This document shows positions 27,334 to 36,581 of a DNA stretch of 64,000 nt, piece after piece (position 1 is the stretch's first letter; each line of letters opens with the position of its first letter). The translations under genes were made by a program, and so were the position numbers. This DNA comes from Swingsia samuiensis (GTDB taxonomy: Bacteria; Pseudomonadota; Alphaproteobacteria; Acetobacterales; Acetobacteraceae). The DNA lies in NCBI RefSeq assembly GCF_006542355.1, contig NZ_CP038141.1, positions 1,680,001 through 1,744,000 on the forward strand, in the 5' to 3' direction. The notes below the pieces were generated by a model that worked only from the letters and a program-made list of their open reading frames with translations, was not told the origin of the DNA and searched no databases.

Positions 27334-28176
27334 GTGACAGCTGGAAAGTGTGTTGGTATTTTGGCAGGAGCAGGGCCACTACCAGCACAGGTTGCTGCGG
27401 CTGTTACTGCTCAAGGGAAAAAAGTTTTTATCATTGCATTTCGTGATTATGCAGATTTAAGCCTTATTCAATCCTATCCGCATCAGGTCATTAGATTGGC
27501 TGCTGTGGGAGAAATTCTCAAAACTCTTAGAGAAAATCAGTGCCAAGAGCTGGTGCTGATAGGCCCTGTGAGTCGTCCTGCATGGCGTGATTTGCGCCCA
27601 GATGGAGAGGGGGCACGTATTCTTGCTCGTTTGGGGCGTGCTATATTTGCTGGTGATGATGGGTTGCTGGGAGCAATTCTGCGTGTGTTGGGTGAAGAGG
27701 GGTTTGTTGTTCGTGGAGCGCATGAGTATTTAAATCATGCGACAGGGCGAAGCGGGGCTCTTGGACGGTTTTCTCCAGATGAGCAGGCAAAGCAGGATAT
27801 TCTACGCGGGGTTGATGTTTTAAGGGCTATGGCACAATTGGATATAGGGCAGGCTTGTGTCGTTCAAAGCGGTTTGGTTCTAGCTGTAGAGGCTATGGAA
27901 GGAACCGACGCAATGCTTGGGCGGTGTGGAAAATTGATGCAGGCTGGTAGTGGAGGGGTTCTGATTAAAATCCCCAAAAAAGGCCAAGATTTGCGAGCTG
28001 ATATGCCGACCATAGGCCCTGAGACTGTTGAAAATGCCGCACGGAATGGTTTGCGTGGAGTTGTGTTTCAGCCAGGGGTAACGCTTATCACTGATCTGGA
28101 GCGGTGTGTTGCTTTGGCTGACAGGTATAATTTGTTTTTATATGGTTTAACGACAGAAGATCTAAAGGAAAAATAA
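27334..28176 (+). CDS. lpxI: UDP-2,3-diacylglucosamine pyrophosphatase LpxI
   Basis: 280 residues from GTG 27334, placed 7 nt after AAGGAG; TTG 27328 is too close to that site. The N-terminal domain begins VGILAGAGPLPAQVA and the C-terminal catalytic domain carries GTDAMLGRCG, KIPKKGQDLRADMPTIGPETV, all DUF1009/LpxI hallmarks. LpxI hydrolyses UDP-diacylglucosamine to lipid X in bacteria lacking LpxH. lpxB, often next, is not found in this window; gloA follows instead. Confidence 0.94.
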   Translation: MTAGKCVGILAGAGPLPAQVAAAVTAQGKKVFIIAFRDYADLSLIQSYPHQVIRLAAVGEILKTLRENQCQELVLIGPVSRPAWRDLRPDGEGARILARLGRAIFAGDDGLLGAILRVLGEEGFVVRGAHEYLNHATGRSGALGRFSPDEQAKQDILRGVDVLRAMAQLDIGQACVVQSGLVLAVEAMEGTDAMLGRCGKLMQAGSGGVLIKIPKKGQDLRADMPTIGPETVENAARNGLRGVVFQPGVTLITDLERCVALADRYNLFLYGLTTEDLKEK

Positions 28177-28178
28177 AA

Positions 28179-28568
28179 ATGGGTATTTTCTTACATACGA
28201 TGGTTCGGATCCGAGACATTGATCGGAGTCTAATTTTTTATGGTCTTTTAGGAATGAAGGAGCTGCGTCGTAAAGAGGTGCCCGAGGGGCGCTATACGCT
28301 TGTATTTATTGGGTATGAAGGTAACGCAAAAGGAGAGGGGGAAATTGAACTGACCTACAACTGGGACCAAGAAGAAGACTACGAAATAGGAAATGGCTTT
28401 GGTCATTTTGCCGTTGGTGTCCCAGATGTTGCTGGAGTTGTTGAAAAAGTACGTACTGGTGGCGGAAAAGTAACACGTGAAGCAGGACCGTTGAAGTTTG
28501 GCACAACGATCATTGCTTTCGTTGAAGATCCAGATGGATATAAAGTAGAGCTTATTGAGAGGAAGTAG
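28179..28568 (+). CDS. gloA: Lactoylglutathione lyase (glyoxalase I)
   Basis: 129 residues. The metal ligands of glyoxalase I are visible as His6 (FLHTMVRI), a Glu in the GEIELTYNW strand, His in GFGHFAVGV and Glu in YKVELIER at the end. It isomerises the methylglyoxal-glutathione hemithioacetal to S-lactoylglutathione. It starts 2 bp after lpxI, so it probably rides on the envelope operon. The 3' end overlaps the convergent HisKA-like gene by 17 bp. Glutathione synthase (gshB) is encoded later in the window. Confidence 0.94.
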   Translation: MGIFLHTMVRIRDIDRSLIFYGLLGMKELRRKEVPEGRYTLVFIGYEGNAKGEGEIELTYNWDQEEDYEIGNGFGHFAVGVPDVAGVVEKVRTGGGKVTREAGPLKFGTTIIAFVEDPDGYKVELIERK

Positions 28569-28752
28569 TTTGTTTTAAGAGGGCCAGAGCATTCTCGAGT
28601 GCTGAGGTGATGAGGTAGGCGTTTTTTTGAACGGTCGCATCTGGGTGTGCTGTTAGAATATCGGCACAGAGGAGGGCTGGAGAAAGAGCGTTGCGTAAAT
28701 CGTGGCGTAATTTCTTGGTTTTATCGTGATTGGCCGTTGATTGCGATGTCAT
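28552..28752 (-). CDS. Small free-standing histidine-kinase dimerisation (HisKA-like) protein
   Basis: 66 residues from ATG 28752, with AAGGAAAC 5 to 12 nt upstream; an upstream in-frame ATG at 28848 adds non-family residues. The core LRHDLRNALSPALLCADIL resembles an H-box (candidate phospho-acceptor His17) and is followed by a second amphipathic helix (AYLITSALENALALLKQ), i.e. a helical hairpin like a DHp domain. There is no ATPase domain, receiver or membrane helix. It overlaps gloA antiparallel by 17 bp and its upstream region overlaps the rpmH promoter. Function unknown; a phosphotransfer or dimerisation role is inference. Confidence 0.65.
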   Translation of the reverse strand: MTSQSTANHDKTKKLRHDLRNALSPALLCADILTAHPDATVQKNAYLITSALENALALLKQTTSSQ

Positions 28753-28776
28753 TTTTGTTTCCTTGTTGCTCTGGCA

Positions 28777-28806
28777 TTGACATTTGGGCCTTGGGATGCC
28801 TACAAA
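28777..28806 (+). promoter_or_regulatory. Candidate sigma-70 promoter of the rpmH operon
   Basis: A consensus TTGACA (28777-28782), 18-nt spacer and TACAAA (28801-28806) lie ~90 bp before rpmH. A GC hairpin (CGGGCG 28825-28830 with CGCCCG 28838-28843) would lie in the transcribed leader. Assigned by eye. Confidence 0.55.
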
Positions 28807-28896
28807 GCCGCATCTTAATAAACCCGGGCGTTTCGTGCGCCCGATCATAACAAATATCTAATAGAGGATATTTGTGCAGATTTTAAGGATCGAGTC

Positions 28897-29031
28897 ATGA
28901 AGCGCACGTATCAACCATCTAAACTTGTTCGTAAACGTCGCCACGGTTTCCGTGCACGTACGGCAACAGTTGGTGGTCGCCGTGTATTGGCAAACCGCCG
29001 CACAAAAGGCCGTAAGAAGCTGTCTGCCTGA
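28897..29031 (+). CDS. rpmH: 50S ribosomal protein L34
   Basis: 44 residues, beginning [20 protein letters not shown] and ending KGRKKLSA, essentially invariant for bL34. It is rich in Arg/Lys and sits in the large ribosomal subunit. ATG with AAGGA 8 nt upstream. It heads the conserved rpmH-rnpA-yidD-yidC cluster. Confidence 0.97.
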   Translation: MKRTYQPSKLVRKRRHGFRARTATVGGRRVLANRRTKGRKKLSA

Positions 29032-29054
29032 GTACGAATCGGACCATTAACCGC

Positions 29055-29375
29055 TTGAAAAAGCGGCCGCAGTTTCTGCACGTTGCTCGACAAGGACAAA
29101 AAATTGTTGCGTCGAGTATGATTGTGCAGATTCTGCCGGACAGCAGCCAACAAGAAACACGTGTTGGTTTTACGGTTACCAAAAAAGTTGGTAATTCTGT
29201 TGTTCGTAATCGCACGAAGCGTCGGCTTCGAGAGGCTTTTCGCCTTCTTGCTAAAGAGCAGGAAATACCGTGTGCTGATATTGTCCTTGTTGGACGGAAC
29301 AGTACGAGAAGTCGAAAATTTTCCCGTTTAAAAGATGACCTTAGCAAAGCTCTGCAAAAAGGGCATATAAAGTGA
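29055..29375 (+). CDS. rnpA: Ribonuclease P protein component
   Basis: 106 residues from TTG 29055. No ATG or GTG is available; a CTG at 29028 overlapping the rpmH stop would give 115 residues and may be real, since homologues start a few residues earlier. The RNR signature region [15 protein letters not shown] is complete, preceded by [16 protein letters not shown]. It helps RNase P RNA cleave tRNA 5' leaders. Stop overlaps yidD by 4 bp. Confidence 0.93.
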   Translation: MKKRPQFLHVARQGQKIVASSMIVQILPDSSQQETRVGFTVTKKVGNSVVRNRTKRRLREAFRLLAKEQEIPCADIVLVGRNSTRSRKFSRLKDDLSKALQKGHIK

Positions 29376-29620
29376 AAAATTTTGCAGAAAAGTTTCTGGC
29401 AGAATTTTTTATTCTTTTAATTAATGCTTATAAAATATTTCTTAGCCCAATAATGGGAAAGAACTGCCGTTTTTCGCCAGTATGCAGCACATATGGCATA
29501 ATGGTTATAAAAATGTATGGCCCATGGCGTGGGGGCTGGATGGCACTAAAGCGAGTTCTGCGGTGTCACCCTTGGTCAAAAGGTGGGTTGGATTATCCGC
29601 CGACATCGCATAAGCATTAA
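29372..29620 (+). CDS. yidD: Membrane protein insertion efficiency factor YidD
   Basis: 82 residues from GTG 29372 (overlap GTGA with rnpA). Core motifs [21 protein letters not shown] and [17 protein letters not shown] match YidD, a small membrane-associated protein that aids YidC-dependent insertion. The N-terminal amphipathic stretch is retained. Position between rnpA and yidC is universal. Confidence 0.95.
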   Translation: MKNFAEKFLAEFFILLINAYKIFLSPIMGKNCRFSPVCSTYGIMVIKMYGPWRGGWMALKRVLRCHPWSKGGLDYPPTSHKH

Positions 29621-29709
29621 AAAAATAATCTCCCTATTGTTTTAAGTGCGTTTTTCGGCCACTTGAAACCACAGTATTTCTCCGTGAGATGAAAGACCGG
29701 CATCGCCCG

Positions 29710-31452
29710 ATGGAAATTAAGCGCATCATTGCGGCCACGATCCTTTCGGCCCTTATTCTTCTAGGTTTCGACTATTTTATGCCGAAGCCTACTCCCGACA
29801 ACCATCCGTCTACTTCTCAAGTAGCTGCTGTACACCCGTCAGCAACGGATACTCCTTCGTCTGTATCGACGAGTGGGGCTGCTGCGGAGACATCAGCTCC
29901 CGCAAGACGGATTCCTGTTCGCAGTCCTGATGTTCAGGGGAGTATTAATCTTAAAGGTGCAGTCTTAGATGATCTAGTGTTAACGAAGTATCGTGAGACA
30001 CTGGCAAAAGATAGTCCTCTTGTACGGTTGCTTGATAAAGTAGGTAGCGAGCATCCGAATATGGTTGCTGTGGGGTGGGAAAATGCTCCTGGCTCAAACG
30101 CACATGTGCCGAATGCAAATACTGTTTGGGAAAGTTCAGACGATGTGTTGCAACCAGGAAAAGCGGTTGTTCTGCATTGGAATAACGGGCAGGGGTTGGA
30201 TTTTTTCATTCATTTGGCGATTGATGAACATTATATGTTCTCGGTCTCTCAGACTGTAGAAAATCATTCGTCCCAACCTGTTGCTCTTGTGCCTTTCCAG
30301 CGGGTTGTTCGTAATTATCAGGCGCCTGAGGGCTCGTTCACGGCTCATGAAGGGCCAATCGCTGTGATGAACGGTCGATTAAATGATGAGACGTATAAGC
30401 ACGTTCGCTCTGGAGCGGAGCATACAGATCATACCTCATGGGCGCAGTCTGGCTCGGGTGGATGGGCTGGAATTAGCGATAAATATTGGTTGACAGCCGT
30501 TGCTGCGAAACCGGATGATCACGTTACGGCAAGTTATGCTTATGTTCCTGAAAATTCAGGGTCGTATCGTATTGGTTTTACAACACAGAATGCGCAGCAA
30601 GTTATGCCAAACGGTTCTGTTACCCAGAGTAGTTATGTTTTTGCTGGAGCTAAAGTTGTTAGTTTGCTTCAGAACTATGAACGTACCCTTCATATCCCTG
30701 ATTTTGATAAGGCCATTGATTTTGGATGGTTTAGCTTCTTAACGCGCCCCATTCTTTATCTTTTGCACTGGCTCTATGTGCACTTAGGGAACTTTGGGTT
30801 GGCGTTGATGGCTTTGACATTGATCGTCAAGATTGTTCTTTTCCCACTTGCTTCCAAGGCTTCTGTTTCTTCGGCCAGAATGCGAATGCTTGCTCCTAAA
30901 ATTAAGGAGATTAGAGAGAAGAGCAAAGATGATCCTTTGGCGGTGAACCAAAAGGTTATGGCTCTTTATCGTGAAGAGAATGTTAATCCAGCGAGTGGCT
31001 GCCTTCCTGTTCTAATTCAGGCGCCGATTTTCTTTTGTTTGTATAAAATGTTGAATATCAGCATTGATGAAAGACACGCACCGTTCTTCGGCTGGATTAA
31101 GGATTTATCTGTTCCAGACCCAACGAATATATTTAATTTGTTCGGCCTGATTCCGTTTGATCCATCGCAGTATATTTCCTTTTTGCATGTTAGCATCTGG
31201 GGGGCTGCGCTAGGCATTACTTTCTGGTTCTTACAACGCCAGACGACAGTTAGTCTTGACCCTGCTCAGGCAAAAATGATGCAGTTTATGCCGTTGGTGT
31301 ATGTTTTTGTTATGTCTGGTTTCCCGGCAAGTCTGATGGTTTATTATACTTGGAACAACATTTTGACGATTGCCCAACAGAGCTACATCCAAAGTCGTAC
31401 TAAACTTCCTATTCCTGTCTCTTCATCGCGAGGAAAATCAGGAAAATCATGA
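29710..31452 (+). CDS. yidC: Membrane protein insertase YidC
   Basis: About 580 residues from ATG 29710 (MEIKRIIAATILSALI), with an alternative ATG 29689 adding seven residues. One N-terminal helix is followed by a Ser/Thr/Pro-rich linker, the large periplasmic beta-domain (about 70-330) and the five-helix insertase core beginning near FLTRPILYLLHWLY. The coiled segment MRMLAPKIKEIREK and QAPIFFCLYKML are typical. It inserts inner-membrane proteins with or without SecYEG. Overlaps engB by 4 bp. Confidence 0.95.
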   Translation: MEIKRIIAATILSALILLGFDYFMPKPTPDNHPSTSQVAAVHPSATDTPSSVSTSGAAAETSAPARRIPVRSPDVQGSINLKGAVLDDLVLTKYRETLAKDSPLVRLLDKVGSEHPNMVAVGWENAPGSNAHVPNANTVWESSDDVLQPGKAVVLHWNNGQGLDFFIHLAIDEHYMFSVSQTVENHSSQPVALVPFQRVVRNYQAPEGSFTAHEGPIAVMNGRLNDETYKHVRSGAEHTDHTSWAQSGSGGWAGISDKYWLTAVAAKPDDHVTASYAYVPENSGSYRIGFTTQNAQQVMPNGSVTQSSYVFAGAKVVSLLQNYERTLHIPDFDKAIDFGWFSFLTRPILYLLHWLYVHLGNFGLALMALTLIVKIVLFPLASKASVSSARMRMLAPKIKEIREKSKDDPLAVNQKVMALYREENVNPASGCLPVLIQAPIFFCLYKMLNISIDERHAPFFGWIKDLSVPDPTNIFNLFGLIPFDPSQYISFLHVSIWGAALGITFWFLQRQTTVSLDPAQAKMMQFMPLVYVFVMSGFPASLMVYYTWNNILTIAQQSYIQSRTKLPIPVSSSRGKSGKS

Positions 31453-32117
31453 AGGAAGTAGCTGGCCCACCAACCCCCGAGCAGATTGAGGCTGGGAGAG
31501 TTCTTTTTTCTGGAGAATGTGAGTTTTTCTTCGGATCACAGAAAATCGACCAGCTTCCTCCAGCAGGAAGGCCAGAAGTGGCTTTTGCGGGGCGTTCGAA
31601 CGTGGGGAAATCGAGCCTTATTAATGCTCTGACCAATCGGAAGGCTTTAGCGAGAGCATCTTCGGAGCCGGGTCGAACGAAGCAGCTCAATTTTTTTAAT
31701 CTGGCGGATCGGATTACGTTAGTCGATATGCCGGGGTATGGGTTTGCGAAAGCGGCCAAAACAGTCAAGGAAGATTGGCAAAACACAATGTTTGCTTATC
31801 TTCGTGGCCGGACAACTCTTGCTCGGGTTATTTTGCTTTTGGATGCGCGGGTTGAACTCAAAACATCTGATAAAGACGCTATGGAGCTGTTGGATAGGGC
31901 AGCTGTCGTTTTTCAGATTGTTTTGACGAAATGCGACCAAATTAAACCCAAGGCTTTAGAGGCGAAGATAGCAGAGGTGGAAGCCATTGCTTTAAAGCAT
32001 GCTGCTGCTTACCCTCGTATTGTGTGTACGAGTAGTCAGACTGGGCTTGGTATTGAAGATTTGCGTGCAGAAATTGCTCGCTTTGCAGAGCCGGCAGACC
32101 CCACAGGAGAAGGATAA
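31449..32117 (+). CDS. engB: Ribosome biogenesis GTPase EngB (YihA/YsxC)
   Basis: 222 residues. G1 is [10 protein letters not shown]3 DMPGYGFA, G4 TKCDQIKP and G5 CTSSQTGLG. The TRKxLA-like switch region reads [14 protein letters not shown]. EngB assists late 50S assembly. It follows yidC with ATGA overlap and precedes argB by 8 bp. Confidence 0.95.
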   Translation: MKEVAGPPTPEQIEAGRVLFSGECEFFFGSQKIDQLPPAGRPEVAFAGRSNVGKSSLINALTNRKALARASSEPGRTKQLNFFNLADRITLVDMPGYGFAKAAKTVKEDWQNTMFAYLRGRTTLARVILLLDARVELKTSDKDAMELLDRAAVVFQIVLTKCDQIKPKALEAKIAEVEAIALKHAAAYPRIVCTSSQTGLGIEDLRAEIARFAEPADPTGEG

Positions 32118-32125
32118 AATCCGCC

Positions 32126-33061
32126 GTGAGTAAAAAGACACATAGTGAAAAGCTCCCGGAAGTTCCTCCGGTGGCAGATTTGGAAGATGCTCAACAGCAA
32201 GCCAAGATACTCGCTGGTGCGCTACCTTACTTGCGTCGTTATGCAGGGGACACCATCGTTGTTAAGTACGGTGGTCATGCGATGGGAGAAGGGGAGCTCT
32301 CTCGTGCTTTTGGGTATGATATTGCTCTTTTAAAGCTTGTCGGAATTAACCCCATCGTTGTGCATGGGGGAGGTCCACAAATTAGCGCCATGCTGGATCG
32401 GTTGCATATCAAATCTCAGTTTGTTGATGGTTTGCGTGTCACTGATGAAGCGATGATCGACGTGATCGAGATGGTGCTTTCTGGGACTGTTAATAAACAG
32501 GTGGCTGCATTAATTAACCATGCAGGTGCTATGGCAGTGGGTATCTCTGGGAAAGATGGAGGTTTAATCCATGCTCAGAAATTGCTGCGGACCAAGGTAG
32601 ACCCACAGACTAATCAGGAAATAAAGGTTGATTTAGGGTATGTAGGATATCCTGATAAAGTTGACCCGCGTGTTCTATATGCTTTGCTTGGCTCAGGATT
32701 GATTCCCGTCGTTGCGCCTGTTGGTGCAGGAGATTCTGGAGAAACCTATAATATCAATGCAGATACAGCCGCAGGGGCCGTTGCGGGTGCCGTTCATGCA
32801 TCACGCTTATTGATGTTGACGGATGTTCCAGGCGTATTGGATAAAAATGGCCGTCTGATTGAAGAGCTGAGTGCTGAGGAAGCGCGTGCTTTAATTAAAG
32901 ATGGTACTATCTCAGGCGGTATGATTCCTAAAGTTGAGACATGTTTGGATGCCGTTTTAGGGGGCGCTAAAGCAGCGGTTATTCTGGATGGTCGTATCCC
33001 TCATAGCTGTTTGCTGGAACTCTTCACGCGTGCTGGCCCTGGAACTTTAATTAAGGCATAG
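32126..33061 (+). CDS. argB: Acetylglutamate kinase
   Basis: 311 residues from GTG 32126. The amino acid kinase motifs [10 protein letters not shown] (catalytic Lys), VHGGGPQIS and [14 protein letters not shown] are present, with [14 protein letters not shown] near the end. It performs the second step of arginine synthesis. The first ~20 residues are a polar extension; long N-terminal helices occur in arginine-inhibited hexameric enzymes, so feedback control is plausible. A 9-bp inverted repeat follows its stop. Confidence 0.95.
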   Translation: MSKKTHSEKLPEVPPVADLEDAQQQAKILAGALPYLRRYAGDTIVVKYGGHAMGEGELSRAFGYDIALLKLVGINPIVVHGGGPQISAMLDRLHIKSQFVDGLRVTDEAMIDVIEMVLSGTVNKQVAALINHAGAMAVGISGKDGGLIHAQKLLRTKVDPQTNQEIKVDLGYVGYPDKVDPRVLYALLGSGLIPVVAPVGAGDSGETYNINADTAAGAVAGAVHASRLLMLTDVPGVLDKNGRLIEELSAEEARALIKDGTISGGMIPKVETCLDAVLGGAKAAVILDGRIPHSCLLELFTRAGPGTLIKA

Positions 33062-33071
33062 AAGACTAAAG

Positions 33072-33101
33072 ATTTGCCAGTGTTGTTCTGAGCTGGCAAA
33101 T
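33072..33101. repeat. Inverted repeat between argB and dapD
   Basis: Perfect 9-bp arms ATTTGCCAG (33072-33080) and CTGGCAAAT (33093-33101) separated by 12 nt, just after the argB stop. There is no T-tract, so it may be an mRNA 3' hairpin or an operator for dapD rather than an intrinsic terminator. Confidence 0.4.
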
Positions 33102-33196
33102 ATGCTGAATATCGTTCTTTTGTTGTTAATGACCTATCTATAACAGGCTGTATTTATTACAAATTGCTTGGATGGTTTTGTTTTTTGGATGGTTTT

Positions 33197-34027
33197 ATGT
33201 CTACTGATATGCTTCGTTCTGCTGTTGAGGCTCTTTGGGAGCGTCGCACAACTTTAAGCCCACAAACAGAAGGTGGGGACCGTGAGGTTGTTGATGTCGT
33301 TCTTAAAAAATTAGATGACGGTCAATTGCGTGTTGCCGAACCTTCCGAAAACGGTTGGGTTGTTAATGAATGGCTAAAGAAAGCCGTTCTGCTTTCTTTC
33401 CGTCTTCAAGATAGCCGTGTGATGGAATATGGGGCCGGCGGTGAGTCCGCTTTTGATAAGGTTCCACTGAAATTTGATGGTTGGGATCAATTCCGTTTTT
33501 CTGAAGCTGGATTTCGGGCTGTCCCTGGGTCAATTGTACGCCGCTCTGCTTTTATAGCGCCCAATGTTGTTCTGATGCCAAGCTTCGTGAACGTTGGTGC
33601 ATATGTTGATAGTGGTACGATGATTGATACATGGGCCACGGTTGGTTCATGCGCTCAAATCGGAAAGAACTGTCACATTAGCGGTGGTGCAGGTATCGGC
33701 GGGGTTTTAGAGCCTCTTCAAGCCACTCCTGTTATCATTGAGGATAATTGCTTTATCGGAGCGCGTTCTGAAGTAGCAGAAGGTGTGGTGGTAGAAACTG
33801 GTTCCGTGCTGTCTATGGGTGTTTTCATTGGTGCATCAACGAAAATCGTTGATCGTGCTACTGGTGAAGTCTTTATGGGAAGAGTGCCAGCATATTCTGT
33901 TGTTGTCCCAGGAACGTTGCCCCCGAAAGAGCCTGGTATGCCATCTTTGGCTTGTGCGGTTATTGTAAAACGTGTGGATGAACGCACTCGCTCAAAAACA
34001 TCCATTAATGAACTGCTACGCGATTAA
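33197..34027 (+). CDS. dapD: Tetrahydrodipicolinate N-succinyltransferase
   Basis: 276 residues from ATG 33197. N-terminal helical part ([13 protein letters not shown]) is followed by the left-handed beta-helix with [31 protein letters not shown] and [12 protein letters not shown] blocks. It succinylates tetrahydrodipicolinate in the lysine/diaminopimelate pathway. dapE, the next pathway enzyme but one, follows 3 bp downstream. Confidence 0.96.
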   Translation: MSTDMLRSAVEALWERRTTLSPQTEGGDREVVDVVLKKLDDGQLRVAEPSENGWVVNEWLKKAVLLSFRLQDSRVMEYGAGGESAFDKVPLKFDGWDQFRFSEAGFRAVPGSIVRRSAFIAPNVVLMPSFVNVGAYVDSGTMIDTWATVGSCAQIGKNCHISGGAGIGGVLEPLQATPVIIEDNCFIGARSEVAEGVVVETGSVLSMGVFIGASTKIVDRATGEVFMGRVPAYSVVVPGTLPPKEPGMPSLACAVIVKRVDERTRSKTSINELLRD

Positions 34028-34030
34028 TTT

Positions 34031-35176
34031 ATGAAGCCTGTTTCTTCTCCAACAGATCCTGTTGTGATCGCGCAGGAGTTGGTGCGCTGTCAGTCTGTTA
34101 CTCCCGCAGATGATGGAGCTCAGGCTTTTTTAGCATCCTTGTTGGAGGAGATGGGTTTTAAGGTCACTCATCTTCCTTTTGGGCCGAAAGATGCCCCTAC
34201 GCCTAACTTATATGCACGCATAGGTACTCAAGGGCCTCACTTATGCTTTGCAGGGCATACGGATGTTGTTCCCACTGGCGATGGATGGGCGCATGATCCT
34301 TTTAAGGCGTCTATTCAAGATGGGCGTTTATTTGGTCGCGGAATAGCGGATATGAAAGGCGGCATTGCAAGTGCAGTGGCTGCCGTTGCACGTTTTTTGC
34401 ACTCTCACTCTTTACATGGCTCTATATCGTTTTTGATTACGGGTGATGAAGAGGGACCGGCTCATTACGGCACGAAGCCAGTGATCGAGTGGTTGTCTGA
34501 ACGTAATGATCTTCCTGATTTTTGTGTTCTGGGAGAGCCAACCAACCCGACTGTTTTAGGTGAGACCATTAAAATTGGTCGCCGTGGCAGCATGAATGCA
34601 GATATTACCATTTATGGCGTGCAAGGGCATGTTGCGTATCCGCACCTTGCGGATAATCCGATTCATCGTTTGCTGAATGTGCTTAATGAACTGACAGCAC
34701 GAAAATTGGATAAGGGAAGTGAATGGTTTGCCCCATCATCATTGCAGCTCACAAACTTAGATGTTGGGAATACGGCAACAAATGTTATTCCGGATGCAGC
34801 ACATGCACGGTTGAATATTCGATTTAATGATTGTCACGAAGGGAAAGACCTAGCGCAGTGGATTGAAGGTGTTGTCGCTCGGCATGCTCCCAAAAATGAA
34901 GTGAAAATTGCCATTAGTGGAGAAGCTTTTCTTACCCAACCCGGTGTTGAAGTTGATGCTCTGAAAGAGGCAATCAGGGATGTAACAGGCCTTACAGCAA
35001 GGTTGGATACAGGTGGTGGAACGTCAGATGCACGGTTTATTTCTCAATACTGCCCCGTCGCAGAATTTGGTCTGGTAGGGGCTACGATGCATAAGCGGGA
35101 TGAAAACGTAGATATTTCAACCCTTGAAGATTTAACGCAGATTTATTTCAAATTTATGGAAAGGTTTGGTCTGTGA
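34031..35176 (+). CDS. dapE: Succinyl-diaminopimelate desuccinylase
   Basis: 381 residues, M20 metallopeptidase. Zinc ligands lie in FAGHTDVVPTGDGW, GRGIADMKGG, TGDEEGPA, VLGEPTN and the C-terminal TMHKRDENV. It releases succinate to give LL-diaminopimelate for lysine and peptidoglycan. Its stop overlaps the following membrane-protein start by 4 bp. Confidence 0.96.
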   Translation: MKPVSSPTDPVVIAQELVRCQSVTPADDGAQAFLASLLEEMGFKVTHLPFGPKDAPTPNLYARIGTQGPHLCFAGHTDVVPTGDGWAHDPFKASIQDGRLFGRGIADMKGGIASAVAAVARFLHSHSLHGSISFLITGDEEGPAHYGTKPVIEWLSERNDLPDFCVLGEPTNPTVLGETIKIGRRGSMNADITIYGVQGHVAYPHLADNPIHRLLNVLNELTARKLDKGSEWFAPSSLQLTNLDVGNTATNVIPDAAHARLNIRFNDCHEGKDLAQWIEGVVARHAPKNEVKIAISGEAFLTQPGVEVDALKEAIRDVTGLTARLDTGGGTSDARFISQYCPVAEFGLVGATMHKRDENVDISTLEDLTQIYFKFMERFGL

Positions 35177-35799
35177 GCCCTAAAGATCATAACCCGCCAC
35201 CAGCTGTTGAGGGCGCTAGTATTCCTGCGGGTATAGTGCTTCTTGGAAGAGGGAAGGCTCAAGGAATTAATTATTTTTCTCCAGGTGTGCAGCCGTTTTT
35301 ATCAGCTTTGGCTCCCACTATCGCTATGGCGCTGATTAGTCTTTTTTTCAGTTTAAATATGCCTGCCGGACAAAAGGCCATTGGGGTTGTGCGCTCGCTT
35401 GTACCGATTGTTTTTACATTATCCCAGCTCGTTATTTCAGAAGTATATGCAGCATATCTCAATCGAAAAGGCTTGTGGTTACGTTATGCAACAGCATCTT
35501 TATGGTGTGACTGGTTGCCTCTGATTGTGATGATTTTTGCCGAAGGCGCTCTGCGCATGGTTATGCCAAATGGGACCTCTATGGCACCTGTTCTTGTAGG
35601 GATTGCCGTTGGTGTCTCGCTTTATAGCTTATGGCTCTCGTGGTATATTTCTCGTGTGGGCTTGATTATAACAGGGCTACAAGCTGCTTTAATGACATTA
35701 ATTCAAATAATACCTGTAGGCATTATCGGGGTTATTTTGTGGTTTTTGCCACCCCATTATAACGTTTTGCAGGATATCTTAGGTTTATCATCGCATTAA
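35173..35799 (+). CDS. Hypothetical integral membrane protein
   Basis: 208 residues from GTG 35173, overlapping dapE by 4 bp. After a 35-residue polar N-terminus there are about five membrane helices (near 44-62, 72-90, 109-128, 140-158, 168-192). No family motif is recognised; the general shape resembles Yip1-like or YhdP-unrelated small polytopic proteins but no assignment is made. Co-translation with dapE suggests stable linkage rather than a shared function. It ends in a 4-bp antiparallel overlap with truA. Confidence 0.75.
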   Translation: MSPKDHNPPPAVEGASIPAGIVLLGRGKAQGINYFSPGVQPFLSALAPTIAMALISLFFSLNMPAGQKAIGVVRSLVPIVFTLSQLVISEVYAAYLNRKGLWLRYATASLWCDWLPLIVMIFAEGALRMVMPNGTSMAPVLVGIAVGVSLYSLWLSWYISRVGLIITGLQAALMTLIQIIPVGIIGVILWFLPPHYNVLQDILGLSSH

Positions 35800-36581
35800 T
35801 TGGCTAAAAACGGATCATCCAGATAACCAACATCCATAAAGCATAGACCTTCAGGAGGGGATGTAGGCCCTGCCGCAGCTCTATTTTTGGCATTTAAGAC
35901 ACATTTCATTTTCCGAGGTTCCCATTTGCCTGTGCCGACCAGAGCGAGGGAGCCCACCATGTTCCGGACTTGGTGGTGTAGAAAGGAACGAGCTTTTGTT
36001 TCGATAAATATAAACTCGTTTTCTCTGTGTACATTGAGGACATCAAGCGTTCTTAATGGGCTGTTCGCTTGGCAAGCTGCTGCTCTAAAAGAAGAAAAAT
36101 CGTGACAGCCTAACAGGTATTGTGCCCCTTCATGCATAGCCGCAGCATTGAGAGGGCGTTTGACGTGCCAGACCCGATTAGTGTGCAGAGCAGGACGGCT
36201 GGGACGATTAAGAATAGTAAAGCGGTAACTGCGCCAAATCGCAGAAAACCGTGCGCTCCAGTCAAGGCTAACAGGTGCTGCATCTAGAATAACGACCGGA
36301 TGAGGCTTTAAATAAAAACCCATTCCATCCCGAATTTGCCGTTTATTAAGCACAACATCCGCAGGAAAATCGAGATGGACTACGAGGCCTGCTGCATGCA
36401 CGCCTGCATCAGTTCGGCCTGCTGTTATGCTTGAAACGGGGCGGCCACCAATAAGTTGAGACGCAGCTTTTTCAATAAGTTCTTGAACCGATATTCCATT
36501 ATTTTGGCGTTGCCAACCGACATATTCGGTGCCGTCAAATTCGATACGAATAGCCCATCGAATAATATTATCGTCAGTCAA
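35796..36581 (-). CDS. truA: tRNA pseudouridine(38-40) synthase TruA
   Basis: 261 residues from TTG 36581, overlapping the fmt stop by 8 bp. The catalytic aspartate is in AGRTDAGVHAAG; FDGTEYVGWQRQ opens the protein and FLHHQVRNMVGSLALVG lies in the second half. It isomerises uridines 38-40 in tRNA anticodon arms. Last gene of the def-fmt-truA operon, and probably translated by coupling because no separate ribosome site is seen. Confidence 0.95.
   Translation of the reverse strand: MTDDNIIRWAIRIEFDGTEYVGWQRQNNGISVQELIEKAASQLIGGRPVSSITAGRTDAGVHAAGLVVHLDFPADVVLNKRQIRDGMGFYLKPHPVVILDAAPVSLDWSARFSAIWRSYRFTILNRPSRPALHTNRVWHVKRPLNAAAMHEGAQYLLGCHDFSSFRAAACQANSPLRTLDVLNVHRENEFIFIETKARSFLHHQVRNMVGSLALVGTGKWEPRKMKCVLNAKNRAAAGPTSPPEGLCFMDVGYLDDPFLAN

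Noticed and set aside
29028-29055. CTG 29028 as the definite start of rnpA.
   Set aside because: It would extend the protein toward the usual length but CTG starts are rare; TTG 29055 is kept with CTG noted as an alternative.
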